NCBI GenBank assembly: GCA_947378555.1
Contig: CANCKM010000008.1
Span: 1-39,710, forward strand
Direction: 5' to 3'
Source of the DNA: Microbacteriaceae bacterium
Lineage (GTDB): Bacteria > Actinomycetota > Actinomycetes > Actinomycetales > Microbacteriaceae
DNA length: 39,710 bases
Under the pieces are notes generated by a model. The model was not told the origin of the DNA, did no database searches, and was given only the letters and a program-made list of their open reading frames with translations. Below, in pieces: positions 17,603 through 26,443 of the stretch (the first letter of the stretch is position 1; each line of letters begins with the position of its first letter). Both the position numbers and the translations under genes were made by a program.

Positions 17603-18443
17603 GAAAAAGCCTTTCCAGGGCCAAGGAAGTATTAGCTTCAATCTTGGCGAGTGCTATTGAATCGGCCTTGGTTTCCCCAAGGTTGACGATGATTATCGGT
17701 TTAGAGGCTCGTTGGGCGCGCTTGGCAAAGCGCATTCCAGAGTTGACGGTTAGTGAGGTTCCAGCGACCACCAGAACATCGGCCGAATCCAAAGCCGACA
17801 TTGCTTGCTCAACTAGAGAAACCGGGACAGACTCACCGAAAAACACGACGTCTGGCTTCAGAACGCCTCCGCAACTCGGGCAACTTGGTATCAGGAAGTC
17901 GGCCGTGGCCTCGATTTCGGCGTCACCGTCTGGTGTGAACTCAATTTTGACGTCCTTGGTCACGGTCGGATTCAACTGAAACAGCAAATCATCAACCGCG
18001 GCTCTGGAAATCACCGCTCCGCAGCCCATGCAGCGAACGCGATCGAGACGCCCGTGCAAATCGATAACTTTTTTGGAGCCGGCTCGTTCATGAAGGGCAT
18101 CCACGTTTTGGGTGATGATTTGCGAGACCTTCGACTGCGCCTCGGCAGCGGCGAGCGCATAATGACCCCGATTTGGCGTTGCCTCGGCAATCCGGTTGTA
18201 GCCCACGTAGCTTCTGGCCCAATACCGTTGCTGTGCCGCTGCTGAGCCGAGAAAAACATCGAATGTCATCGGGTGTCTGGCGACCCTTCCAGCCCCGCGG
18301 TAATCGGGAATGCCAGAATCAGTGCTAAGACCGGCACCGGTGAGCACAACAACGTTCTTGCCGGCGATTTGGTCGCGGGCATAATCGACGGTGTATTTGG
18401 CCGCGGCTGAGAGTTCGTCTTCCGACTTTTGAAAATCTGACAT
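17595..18443 (-). CDS. Sir2-family NAD-dependent deacylase
   Basis: 282 residues from the chosen start. Sirtuin that removes acyl groups from protein lysines using NAD+. Motifs: GAGLSTDSGIPDYRG at 36-50, TQNVD at 111-115, catalytic H130, zinc ligands C138/C141 and C188/C191, and GTSLTVNSG. There is a longer than usual insert between the two zinc pairs. I chose ATG 18441-18443 (MSDFQKSEDELS), since a TAGACT lies seven bases upstream; the frame extends 20 codons further but without a ribosome site. The histidine phosphatase follows with an eight-base overlap. Confidence 0.92.
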   Translation of the reverse strand: MSDFQKSEDELSAAAKYTVDYARDQIAGKNVVVLTGAGLSTDSGIPDYRGAGRVARHPMTFDVFLGSAAAQQRYWARSYVGYNRIAEATPNRGHYALAAAEAQSKVSQIITQNVDALHERAGSKKVIDLHGRLDRVRCMGCGAVISRAAVDDLLFQLNPTVTKDVKIEFTPDGDAEIEATADFLIPSCPSCGGVLKPDVVFFGESVPVSLVEQAMSALDSADVLVVAGTSLTVNSGMRFAKRAQRASKPIIIVNLGETKADSIALAKIEANTSLALERLFLD

Positions 18444-18450
18444 TTCCTTA

Positions 18451-18456
18451 AGTCTA
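18451..18456 (-). promoter_or_regulatory. Candidate -10 of a leaderless sirtuin promoter
   Basis: TAGACT on the minus strand, seven bases upstream of the ATG at 18443. It is the same hexamer as at metH. The AAGGA next to the ATG is too close to act as a ribosome site. Confidence 0.45.
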
Positions 18457-18533
18457 ACTTTGCGAGCACCCAAAACCATCCGCGTGACTGCACCGGCGGG
18501 CAATCGTGGCAGACTAGCAAGACAGGAGATTCG

Positions 18534-19577
18534 GTGATTAAATACATAGGTTCCAAGCGCACATTGGTTCCGTTGCTTAGCGGTTTAGCCGCGGCCTCGG
18601 AAGCCAAAACGGCACTCGACCTGTTTACCGGAACCACCAGGGTAGCCAAGGCCTTCAAAGAGTTGGGGCTGGCCGTCACGGCGGTCGATCTGGCCTCCTA
18701 CTCCGAGGTCTTTGCCAAAACCTGGATTGCCCTGGACGGCGGGAGCGCGAATCTCGCCGAACTGCAGCGAGCGATGGCAGAGTTGAACTCACTGACAGGC
18801 AAAGCCGGGTACTTCACCAAGACCTTCTGCGAGGACGCACGCTATTTTCAGCCGAAGAACGGCGAGCGCGTCGATGCGATGCGCGATGCATTAGAGCGTG
18901 ATTACCGCGGCTCCTGGATGTACGAACCACTCCTGACGGCCCTGATACTGGCTGCCGACCGAGTTGACAGCACCACCGGAATCCAAATGGCCTTCTTGAA
19001 GAATTGGGCGCCAAGAAGCAACAACCAACTCGCCTTGCGCGACCCTGGTTTGCTTGCCGGGTCAGGAACCGCCATTCGAGGCGACGCTATCGCACTGGCA
19101 AGTCAACTTGAGCCGGTCGACTTGGCTTATCTAGACCCCCCATACAATCAGCACCGCTACTTCAGCAACTATCACATCTGGGAGACCCTGGTGCGTTGGG
19201 ATAACCCCGAGACCTACGGCATCGCAAACAAACGAATCGATGTGCGCGGGGACGACAACCGAAGTGCCTTTAACACCAAGAAGTTGATGCCGGCGGCGTT
19301 ATCCCAGTTGATAAATGACGTTCGGGCCGACACCATGATTTTGAGCTACAACAGCGACTCCTGGTTGCTCAAGGATGAACTGATTGACCTTTGTTCGCAG
19401 CGCGGTCACGTTGAGGTGATTGATGTCGATTTCAAACGCTACGTTGGTGCCCAAATCGGGGTTTACAACAAGTCGGGTGAAAAAGTTGGAAGCCCGGGAG
19501 CCAAACGTAATCTAGAGCACGTCGTGATTGCCGGCGATAAGGTCAGGGTCAAACGCATGGTCAACTCACTAGTTTGA
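18534..19577 (+). CDS. DNA adenine-N6 methyltransferase, D12 class (orphan)
   Basis: 347-residue methyltransferase. Motif X-like KYIGSKR lies at the N-terminus, the AdoMet motif DLFTGTTRVA at 29-38 and the catalytic DPPY at 201-204, in the order of D12/alpha-class adenine methylases. The start is GTG with AGGAG five bases upstream. No restriction endonuclease or specificity gene is adjacent; the upstream neighbour is a sirtuin on the other strand and the downstream neighbour converges, overlapping its last 17 bases. It could be a regulatory orphan methylase or a remnant of a restriction-modification system. Recognition sequence unknown. Confidence 0.88.
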   Translation: MIKYIGSKRTLVPLLSGLAAASEAKTALDLFTGTTRVAKAFKELGLAVTAVDLASYSEVFAKTWIALDGGSANLAELQRAMAELNSLTGKAGYFTKTFCEDARYFQPKNGERVDAMRDALERDYRGSWMYEPLLTALILAADRVDSTTGIQMAFLKNWAPRSNNQLALRDPGLLAGSGTAIRGDAIALASQLEPVDLAYLDPPYNQHRYFSNYHIWETLVRWDNPETYGIANKRIDVRGDDNRSAFNTKKLMPAALSQLINDVRADTMILSYNSDSWLLKDELIDLCSQRGHVEVIDVDFKRYVGAQIGVYNKSGEKVGSPGAKRNLEHVVIAGDKVRVKRMVNSLV

Positions 19578-21966
19578 GAGTCAGCTCAAAGTCCTGACCG
19601 GCACTTTCAACCTCGAAACGCTGGCCCAGGTCAGAATCGCCACCGTGCAAAACGACGGTGAAGACCTCTCGACTGAACTTTTCGAAGCCTTGCCCCGACA
19701 CAACTCCCGAAATCAGCAGCTGATCGGCTACTCGCTCGAGGCGCAAGCGAGTTGTGAACCGCTGGCCCCGATTCGCGCCGAAGGTCAATCCATCGTCTTC
19801 TTGCAGCACGCTTTCATGAACACCCTCCAGCGCCGGCACAAACACGTGAAGTTCAATCTGATTCTCGTAGTGAGCCACCGTGCTCTGTGGGGTGCCGGCA
19901 AACATTGGAACGATGGATCCGGCTCGAGCGAATAACGGAATGGTCTGCAGGGGAGCGGAAGCGATGATTGTCTGCCCGCCCTCAAGGTACTGGTCGGTAT
20001 TCCAGTCAAACCAGGCGCCCGCTGGCAGGTAAACGGCTCGCTCGGTCTGACCGGCCGCGAACACCGGGGCTACCAGCAAGTCGCGACCAAAAAGGTACTG
20101 GTCGTCGATTTCACGCACCGCTTCATCGAACTGGTAGTCAAAAACAAGCGGGCGCTGGATAGGTTCACCCGTGACCGAGGTGGCGACGAAGGCGCTATAG
20201 ATATACGGCAGCAGTCGATAGCGCAACTGGATGGCCTCCCGTGCGATGTCAAGAACCTCAGGCCCGAAACTAAAGACGTACTGATCCTGCTGATTGGTCG
20301 CGTTATGGTTTCTGGCAAAAGGGGTGAGCGCTCCATACTGAATCCAGCGGGCGAATAACTCGGGGGAACTGTCTTCTCCAAAGCCACCGATGTCTGCGCC
20401 CACAAACGACTGACCCGATAGCGAAAGACCGGCGGCCATTGGCATGCTCAACCAGAGGTGATCAAAGCGACTCATGTTGTCACCCAGCCAGTTGGCGGCA
20501 TACCTTTGGATGCCGGGGGAGCCGGCCCTTGAGAGCACAAAGGTGCGAAGTTCTGGCTTGCTGGCTAGCAAACCATCGACCGTCGCCATCGCCATCAGTG
20601 TCGCGTATTGATTGTGGAAGCGGGCGTGCGAGGCGCTGCCACCATCGAAGAGCATTTCGTCTGGCGAAATTTCGCCGGTTGCCGGTTCGTTCATGTCGTT
20701 CCAGATGCCGACCAGACCGCTTTCGACGTGAGCGGCGTTGAGTTTGCCCCACCACTGTCGGCCCTTAGCACTGGCAAAATCAGGAAACGCCGTATTGCCC
20801 GGCCAAACCTGCCCGATGTAAACGTCGCCACCCTCGGTTTTGCAGAAAATGTCTTCGTCGATGCCGGAATCGAAGACCGAATAACCGGGCTCGAACTTGA
20901 CTCCCGGGTCGATGATTGTGATGACGCCAAGATCCTTCGACTTAAGGGTTGCCAAAGTTTCCTCAAGGTTCGGGAAGCTCTCTTCGTTCCAGGTGAAAAC
21001 TCGGTACCCATCCATGTAATCGATGTCGAGCCATAGGGTGTCCAGCGGCACGCTCAACTCACGGTGCTTATCGGCGAGGGCAACTAGTGAATGCTGGTCA
21101 TAGGCGTGCCAACGACACTGGTGATAGCCCAAAGCCCAAATCGGCGGCAAAGCCGTCCTGCCGGTCAACCAGGTGTAATCCTCGAGAACCTGCTTCATGG
21201 TTGGCCCCGCAAAAACGTACTCGGTGTACTGACCTCCAGAGAAATGAATCAGGTACTCATCCGGCAGGCTGAAATCATAAAAGGCTCGGTATCCGTTGTC
21301 GACAAACGAGCCAGAGACCGCACCGCTGCCTGCGTTCTGGTGATAAAAGAACGGAATCGAGACGTAGTAGGGGTCAAACTCGGTTGAAGTCTGATCGGCC
21401 CGAGGGTCGCTGTCTTCGAGGGCGGCCCGAAACTCGCCGGTGGCCGTTGGGTTGAGCACATCGGTGTTCCACAGCGTGAAGTCCCGACCGCGTCGGTTTT
21501 GCCTCCCGGTTTTCTCCCCGAGGCCATAGATGGCGTCGTTCTTCCCAATTTTCCGCCGCAACGCAAAGGCGTCGTTGAGTGTCGAGTAGGTCAATGGCAA
21601 CCCGTTGTCATCCAGGGCGGTTTGATAAACCACGGATCCGTCGGTGCGATAAACGTCGATTTTAAACGGCTTTAGCTCGAGCTTTAGATGCAACTCGGCG
21701 GTTTGCAAGGAAACGTCATTGTTTTCGGTCTCGAACACAAAACTTTGGTCAAACCCGGACTCTTTGGCCAAGGCGATTGGGTCAAAATCAACCGCTGCCG
21801 AAGGTTGGTTGTCAAAGCGCCCGCCCCGAGAAATCTTGATTCTCAAAAGCCCAGGCCGTATGACGTCAACCCTGAGGGTTTCAACCCCGACTGAGGCTGT
21901 GAAACCAGTAGCGCTGCGCTGAACCTCGGCGGCTTCATCCAAAGTCAAATAATGACTGGTCTTCAT
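19561..21966 (-). CDS. GH31 family alpha-glycosidase
   Basis: 801-residue glycoside hydrolase of family 31, most likely an alpha-glucosidase. The nucleophile is D424 in WNDMNEP and the acid/base is D496 in GDN. Other family stretches are GLGEKTG, DIDYMDGYRVF, LSRAGSPGIQRYA and GADIGGF. No signal peptide, so it acts inside the cell, on malto-oligosaccharides or glycogen breakdown products by inference; alpha-xylosidase activity is an alternative. ATG with AGGAG six bases upstream. Its 3' end overlaps the methylase by 17 bases. An inverted repeat spans its probable promoter, suggesting sugar-responsive repression. Confidence 0.92.
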   Translation of the reverse strand: MKTSHYLTLDEAAEVQRSATGFTASVGVETLRVDVIRPGLLRIKISRGGRFDNQPSAAVDFDPIALAKESGFDQSFVFETENNDVSLQTAELHLKLELKPFKIDVYRTDGSVVYQTALDDNGLPLTYSTLNDAFALRRKIGKNDAIYGLGEKTGRQNRRGRDFTLWNTDVLNPTATGEFRAALEDSDPRADQTSTEFDPYYVSIPFFYHQNAGSGAVSGSFVDNGYRAFYDFSLPDEYLIHFSGGQYTEYVFAGPTMKQVLEDYTWLTGRTALPPIWALGYHQCRWHAYDQHSLVALADKHRELSVPLDTLWLDIDYMDGYRVFTWNEESFPNLEETLATLKSKDLGVITIIDPGVKFEPGYSVFDSGIDEDIFCKTEGGDVYIGQVWPGNTAFPDFASAKGRQWWGKLNAAHVESGLVGIWNDMNEPATGEISPDEMLFDGGSASHARFHNQYATLMAMATVDGLLASKPELRTFVLSRAGSPGIQRYAANWLGDNMSRFDHLWLSMPMAAGLSLSGQSFVGADIGGFGEDSSPELFARWIQYGALTPFARNHNATNQQDQYVFSFGPEVLDIAREAIQLRYRLLPYIYSAFVATSVTGEPIQRPLVFDYQFDEAVREIDDQYLFGRDLLVAPVFAAGQTERAVYLPAGAWFDWNTDQYLEGGQTIIASAPLQTIPLFARAGSIVPMFAGTPQSTVAHYENQIELHVFVPALEGVHESVLQEDDGLTFGANRGQRFTTRLRLERVADQLLISGVVSGQGFEKFSREVFTVVLHGGDSDLGQRFEVESAGQDFELTLKLVS

Positions 21967-21991
21967 GGTTCACTCCTGTTTATTGCCACCA

Positions 21992-22016
21992 CGGCACTGT
22001 TTCGAGGATAGTGCCG
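21992..22016. promoter_or_regulatory. Operator-like inverted repeat upstream of the GH31 gene
   Basis: CGGCACT (21992-21998) and AGTGCCG (22010-22016) form a perfect seven-base inverted repeat with an 11-base spacer. On the minus strand a candidate -10, TATCCT (22005-22010), lies between and partly within the arms, so a bound repressor would cover it. Alternatively it could fold as a hairpin in the leader RNA. Confidence 0.4.
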
Positions 22017-22092
22017 ATTTTCGATTTTGATTCTCTATGGTTAAAGCAACGATATTTATCGCCTCACTCCCGATTCACCCAAAAGGGATTCA

Positions 22093-24162
22093 TTGCAAAC
22101 CAAAACCCCAACCCTTAGAGCCGACATTCAGGCTTTTCGAGCCGTGGCAGTGTTGCTAGTGGTGGTTTTTCATCTTTGGCCCAGCCGGCTACCCGGTGGC
22201 TACATAGGCGTCGACGTGTTCTTCGTCATATCTGGCTTCCTCATTACCAGCCACCTGGCTCGAGACATTGTGCGGCACGGCAGGGTGTCGCTAGCCAAGT
22301 TTTATGCCGCGCGTATTCGCCGATTGATTCCAGCTAGCTTCACGGTTTTGGCGCTCACCGGCATTGCCGTTTTCCTGTTGCTGCCCCCGACCACGATGCA
22401 AATTGAACTCGGACAACTGGTTAGTTCGGTCTTTTACGTTCAGAACTGGCAACTGGCCGCCGAAGCAAGCGACTATCTGGGTTCCCAAAATGGAGCAACC
22501 GCGGTTCGTCATTTTTGGTCGATGTCGGCCGAGGAACAGTTTTACCTGTTCTGGCCACTATTGCTCCTTGGGTCAACTCTGCTCGCCAAAAGGCGTGCCA
22601 ACCCGCCACTGCGCGAAGCACTCGGGGCCATCGTCGCCATTACAGTTTTGAGCCTGGCGTTTTCGATTTGGTACACAGCAGTTGCCCCGGCGGCGGCCTA
22701 CTACATAACTCCAACGAGGGTCTGGGAGTTTGGCGCTGGAGCGATCCTGGCATTGTGGCAAGCGACGCGCCTTGACTCCGAAAGCCACAACCTATCGGCT
22801 GCGCGAGCCCGGCTAGCACTCTGCTTTTTGCCAATCGGCGCAATCATTTTGGTTGCAAGCAGTTTTCTGCTCACCGCGGCCACGCCGTTTCCAAGTTTTT
22901 GGGCGTTGCTTCCGGTGGTTGCCACCGTCTTGCTAATAACTGGCGGGCCAGCAATGAAAGAGGGTGGTTGGCAATATAGATCAATCTCACTCAAACCGGT
23001 TCAGCTGATTGGAAATCTGTCCTACGGAATCTACCTCTGGCATTGGCCGCTGATTATCTTGGTTCCCAGATTGATACCCTTCGACGACCTCGGGTTTGTG
23101 CGAGTCGGCATCATTGTGGCTTCGGTGGCCCTGGCCTACCTGACCAAGCGCTTCATCGAAGACCCAATTCGCTACTCACCAAAGATTGTGGCACTCGGCA
23201 TGAAAAGAACCTTCACCGCTCTGTTGCTTGCCTCGCTCGTCATCGCAACACCGGCGGTGGCAACGGCAAATCAACTGGCTTCCTCAGCGACCAAGGAGCT
23301 TTCGGGAAGCGAGGGCGCGCTTCGCGATCAAAGCAACTGCTTGGGCGTGCGAGCCATCGTCTTTAGTTATCGTTGCCAACTGAACTCGGGCAAAGGCCTG
23401 TATCCGAGCCAGCAAGCGATGCTTACTGATACCGGGATTGGTTACACCTGCTACGTGCAGCAGCCAACCGACCTGCTGAAGGTTTGCAACTACGGTGAGC
23501 TCAAGAACCCCAAAAAACGCATTGCAATCGTCGGTGACTCACACGCCGCAATGATGCTCGCACTGCTAAACGCCGAGGCAAAAAATCGCGGCTGGCAACT
23601 GACTACCTTTATTGGTCGCGGCTGCCTTTGGTCGACCTTCGCGCTGGATGACCTCACCGACCCCTGCCACAACCGAATCGTCAAGACTAATTCAAGCCTG
23701 CTCAGCTCCCACTTCGACGCCGTAATTCTGGTGTCGCGACGCAGTCCCGGCTTCACAAACGGGGCTCACAGACCGAATTTTGACGCAGCACCAAAACAGT
23801 GGGGGCAGCTAACAAAAATGGGAACCAAGCTCATTGTGGTGTCTGATAACCCGATGGTTCCCGCCCAAAAAATCACCTGCGTGCAGTCGGCAACCAACCT
23901 TATTAAAGCCCGCAACGTTTGCATTTTCAGCAAGCGCGATGGATACGCTCCCGACGACAGCGCTTATCGAACCGCAATGTCTGCGCGGGTTTCCAAGCTC
24001 TACCGAATCGGAACAGCCAAGTACTTCTGCGTCGATGGAAGCTGCCCGATGATTATCGGTGACGTGGTGGTTTATCGCGATCGAGATCATATAACGGCCA
24101 GTTACGGCTACACCCTCGGGCCGCTGGTGGCATCCGATATTCAGGGAATTCTGGACAAATAG
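22093..24162 (+). CDS. OafA/YrhL-type acyltransferase with SGNH domain
   Basis: 689-residue membrane protein. The N-terminal acyltransferase-3 part (about 8-390) has roughly ten membrane segments, the conserved FRAVAVLLVVVFH with H27, GYIGVDVFFVISGFLI and FWSMSAEEQFYLFWP. The C-terminal extracytoplasmic SGNH domain shows the nucleophile S483 in GDSHA and the D663-x-x-H666 pair in DRDH. Such fusions O-acetylate peptidoglycan, polysaccharides or lipids at the outer face. The start is TTG, with AAGGG five bases upstream. No polysaccharide cluster adjoins, so the target is unknown. A terminator follows. Confidence 0.92.
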   Translation: MQTKTPTLRADIQAFRAVAVLLVVVFHLWPSRLPGGYIGVDVFFVISGFLITSHLARDIVRHGRVSLAKFYAARIRRLIPASFTVLALTGIAVFLLLPPTTMQIELGQLVSSVFYVQNWQLAAEASDYLGSQNGATAVRHFWSMSAEEQFYLFWPLLLLGSTLLAKRRANPPLREALGAIVAITVLSLAFSIWYTAVAPAAAYYITPTRVWEFGAGAILALWQATRLDSESHNLSAARARLALCFLPIGAIILVASSFLLTAATPFPSFWALLPVVATVLLITGGPAMKEGGWQYRSISLKPVQLIGNLSYGIYLWHWPLIILVPRLIPFDDLGFVRVGIIVASVALAYLTKRFIEDPIRYSPKIVALGMKRTFTALLLASLVIATPAVATANQLASSATKELSGSEGALRDQSNCLGVRAIVFSYRCQLNSGKGLYPSQQAMLTDTGIGYTCYVQQPTDLLKVCNYGELKNPKKRIAIVGDSHAAMMLALLNAEAKNRGWQLTTFIGRGCLWSTFALDDLTDPCHNRIVKTNSSLLSSHFDAVILVSRRSPGFTNGAHRPNFDAAPKQWGQLTKMGTKLIVVSDNPMVPAQKITCVQSATNLIKARNVCIFSKRDGYAPDDSAYRTAMSARVSKLYRIGTAKYFCVDGSCPMIIGDVVVYRDRDHITASYGYTLGPLVASDIQGILDK

Positions 24163-24183
24163 TCGCCAAATAGCTAAAAAAGT

Positions 24184-24219
24184 GAAAACCCCCAAGCCTG
24201 TGGATGCCTGGGGGTTTTC
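24184..24219. terminator. Terminator after the acyltransferase gene
   Basis: GAAAACCCCCA at 24184-24194 pairs with TGGGGGTTTTC at 24209-24219, with a 14-base loop that can add a few inner pairs. The right arm ends in a short T run. It also faces the minus-strand tRNA gene. Confidence 0.88.
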
Positions 24220-24269
24220 TGCATCGCCCAGGAAAACCCAGGGATGCAATGCAGCTGTCTCTAACTACG

Positions 24270-24352
24270 TGTCCGAAAGGGGACTTGAACCCCTACCCTC
24301 ATAAGAGGACTAGCACCTCAAGCTAGCGCGTCTGCCATTCCGCCACCCGGAC
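24270..24352 (-). tRNA. tRNA-Leu (anticodon GAG)
   Basis: 83-base class II tRNA. The acceptor strand GTCCGGG pairs with TTCGGAC (two G-U pairs) plus discriminator A. The anticodon stem CTAGC/GCTAG encloses the loop TTGAGGT, giving anticodon GAG, which reads CUC and CUU. A long variable arm (TCCTCTTATGAGGG) and the T arm GGGGTTCAAGTCCCC identify leucine. The CCA end is not encoded. Confidence 0.95.
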
Positions 24353-24412
24353 GGGTGATGTTTCGTGAAGCCATCATGGCAACAAAGACCAATGTTACCA
24401 CGAAAGATAGGG

Positions 24413-24418
24413 TAGTTT
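24413..24418 (+). promoter_or_regulatory. Candidate -10 for the small acidic gene and uppP
   Basis: TAGTTT ends six bases before the ATG at 24425, with no ribosome site between; leaderless geometry. Confidence 0.45.
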
Positions 24419-24424
24419 TGCTAT

Positions 24425-24637
24425 ATGGCACAAGACCCGCGTTTAACCCTTCAGCACTTCATTACCTCGCTAGAGAGGCATTTCGAGGCCGTGTCCACTC
24501 GCAGATCACCGGGGGACCCGGCGGTTGAGCAGGCTTATTACGAGCTGGAGGACGCCTTTTTGGCCTACGAAGAGGCCCTTGAAGACAACTTCCAAGAGTT
24601 CCTTCCAATGATGCAGTTGGAAGAGGACGAGGAATGA
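24425..24637 (+). CDS. Small acidic helical protein, function unknown
   Basis: 70 residues, strongly acidic at the C-terminus (LEEDEE) and rich in Glu, Ala and Tyr in the second half; it looks mostly alpha-helical, perhaps two helices joined at the SPGDP turn near residues 28-32. No cysteine pair, membrane segment or known motif. Its stop overlaps the uppP ATG (ATGA), so expression is tied to uppP. Reality as a gene is supported by this overlap, by good codon use and by a candidate -10 six bases upstream. A role with UppP is inference only. Confidence 0.75.
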   Translation: MAQDPRLTLQHFITSLERHFEAVSTRRSPGDPAVEQAYYELEDAFLAYEEALEDNFQEFLPMMQLEEDEE

Positions 24638-25476
24638 ACCCATTTGACGCCCTGCTTCTCGGTTTAATACAGGGGCTCACCGAATTTCTGCCGATTTCAT
24701 CATCAGCTCACCTGCAGATTGCGGCCTCGCTAATGCACTTGGACGTTGCAGCACCGGGTCAAAAGAACGCCCTCACAGCCTTCATAGCAACCATTCAGCT
24801 TGGAACCGAAGCCGCTGTCCTGATTTATTTTTGGCGCGACATTGTAAGAATCGTTTCGGCCTGGGGTAAGTCACTCGTTTCGCGCAAACAACCCGTATCG
24901 CAAGACGCCAAATTGGGCTGGCTAATCATCATTGGAAGCATCCCGGTTGTCGTTATCGGTCTTTTGTTCAAGGACTTCATCGAGACCGACCTGCGAAATC
25001 TTTGGGTCATCGGGGTAAGCCTTATAGTTTTTGGCTTGATTCTTGGCTACGCAGACCGGATTGGTAATAGGCAGCTTGGTATCGACAAATTGACACCGGC
25101 TCACGGCGTTCTCTTCGGATTGGGTCAAGCGCTTTCGGTAATCCCCGGAGTTTCGCGATCGGGAGGCACAATCAGCGTTGGTCTGTTTCTTGGCTACTCT
25201 CGTCAAGCAGCGGCCCGCTACAGCTTCTTGCTGGCGATACCCGCAGTCCTGGCAAGCGGTTTACTCGAGTTTGCGACCAGCTACAAACTATTGAGCTCAG
25301 CCGATTTGGTTGCAACCGCAATTGCAACGGCAATGTCGTTCGCTGTCGGTTTCGCCGTGATAGTAGTTTTGCTTAGATACCTGAGCCGCGGTTCATTCTT
25401 GCCGTTCGTGCTCTGGCGCGTGCTAGTTGGGTCAACCATCCTGGTGCTGCTTGGCTTCGGCGTACTGAGCGCCTAA
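24634..25476 (+). CDS. uppP: Undecaprenyl-diphosphatase UppP (BacA)
   Basis: 280-residue polytopic membrane enzyme that dephosphorylates undecaprenyl diphosphate to recycle the peptidoglycan lipid carrier; it also gives bacitracin resistance. The two family motifs are LIQGLTEFLPISSSAHL (E17, SSSAH at 22-26) and PGVSRSGGT. About eight membrane segments. The ATG overlaps the upstream small gene. It converges on the PAC2 gene with 14 bases between and no visible terminator. Confidence 0.97.
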   Translation: MNPFDALLLGLIQGLTEFLPISSSAHLQIAASLMHLDVAAPGQKNALTAFIATIQLGTEAAVLIYFWRDIVRIVSAWGKSLVSRKQPVSQDAKLGWLIIIGSIPVVVIGLLFKDFIETDLRNLWVIGVSLIVFGLILGYADRIGNRQLGIDKLTPAHGVLFGLGQALSVIPGVSRSGGTISVGLFLGYSRQAAARYSFLLAIPAVLASGLLEFATSYKLLSSADLVATAIATAMSFAVGFAVIVVLLRYLSRGSFLPFVLWRVLVGSTILVLLGFGVLSA

Positions 25477-25490
25477 AACCAATCTCTGAA

Positions 25491-26363
25491 CTACTTTTCG
25501 GGGTTTCCCTGCTCGTCGTTCTTTGCCTTGAGAAACTTCTCGAACTCGAGCGCTAATGCTTCGCCACTGGCCGCCGGAGAGGCGTATTCATCTCTGGTTT
25601 TTTCCAGTTGTTGAATGTAGCTGGCCATCTCTTCATCGGTTTCGGCGGCCTCGTCGATTCCACGTTCCCAGCTGAATGACTCTTCGGCGAGCGCCTTGTG
25701 ATCAATTTGCAAGCCAAGCAATCGTTCCACTTCGGTAATCAGTGCGAGGGTTGCCTTGGGTGATGGGGTGTTGTGAACGTAGTGGGGCACCGAGGCCCAA
25801 ATGGCGACCGTTGGAATGTCGGCGTCTTCGAACGCCTGTCCAAGAACGCTGAGAATCCCAACCGGCCCCTCATACTGACTGCGCTCTACCTCGAGCTGCA
25901 ATCTGGCGCGCTCATTCTGGCTGGTAGCCATGACTGGCATTGGGCGACTGTGTGGAACATCGGCGAGCATTGCGCCTAGAAACAGAACAGCGTCAATCTC
26001 TTGATCTTCAACCAGCTCTAGAACCTCGGCGGTGAAAGCCTTCCATCTTCTGGAAGGTTCGTGACCAATCAGGAGGCTGATTCGACCAAGGTTTGGATCC
26101 TGCGACCTGATTTCGGGCGAAGCAACATACATCTCGGTCGATGGCCAGGCGAAGACGCGACGGCCCGAGGGTTCGTAGGAAACCTCGGGGCGATTGAACT
26201 GAAAGTCGTAGTAATCCTCGGGGTCTACGGTTCCGACAAGCAAACCCTGCAACTGCTCGCAGAGAAACTTTGCGGCGCTGCTTGCCGCCTCGCCGGCATC
26301 GTTCCAGCCCTCGAAGGCGACGATGAGGGTACGGCCCCCAAAAATCGGTTTGTGTTCGGTCAA
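25491..26363 (-). CDS. PAC2 family protein (proteasome assembly chaperone-like)
   Basis: 290 residues from the chosen start. PAC2-domain protein; the N-terminal part (IVAFEGWNDAGEAASSA, then P-x-YYDFQFNRPEV) and the central region with GAMLADVPHSRP are typical of the actinobacterial family. The C-terminal stretch (about 225-290) is acidic and probably coiled. Biochemical function in bacteria is unproven; the name comes from a eukaryotic proteasome chaperone. I chose TTG 26361-26363, preceded by GAGGAA nine bases upstream; another TTG at 26405 would add 14 residues. It lies at the usual edge of the proteasome locus, although that locus is absent here. Confidence 0.88.
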   Translation of the reverse strand: MTEHKPIFGGRTLIVAFEGWNDAGEAASSAAKFLCEQLQGLLVGTVDPEDYYDFQFNRPEVSYEPSGRRVFAWPSTEMYVASPEIRSQDPNLGRISLLIGHEPSRRWKAFTAEVLELVEDQEIDAVLFLGAMLADVPHSRPMPVMATSQNERARLQLEVERSQYEGPVGILSVLGQAFEDADIPTVAIWASVPHYVHNTPSPKATLALITEVERLLGLQIDHKALAEESFSWERGIDEAAETDEEMASYIQQLEKTRDEYASPAASGEALALEFEKFLKAKNDEQGNPEK

Positions 26364-26428
26364 GACGTTTAGTTCCTCATGGTTCGAATAAAAACTACTA
26401 ATCAAACTCTAAGGCAAGGCTCGTAATC

Positions 26429-26434
26429 TAAACT
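26429..26434 (+). promoter_or_regulatory. Candidate -10 for the HAD gene
   Basis: TAAACT, nine bases before the ATG at 26444, which has no Shine-Dalgarno. Near-leaderless geometry. Confidence 0.4.
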
Positions 26435-26443
26435 CAAAACATT

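Noticed and set aside
18444-18503. Twenty-residue N-terminal extension of the sirtuin
   Set aside because: No ribosome site at the upstream start, while the ATG at 18443 has a leaderless-type hexamer.
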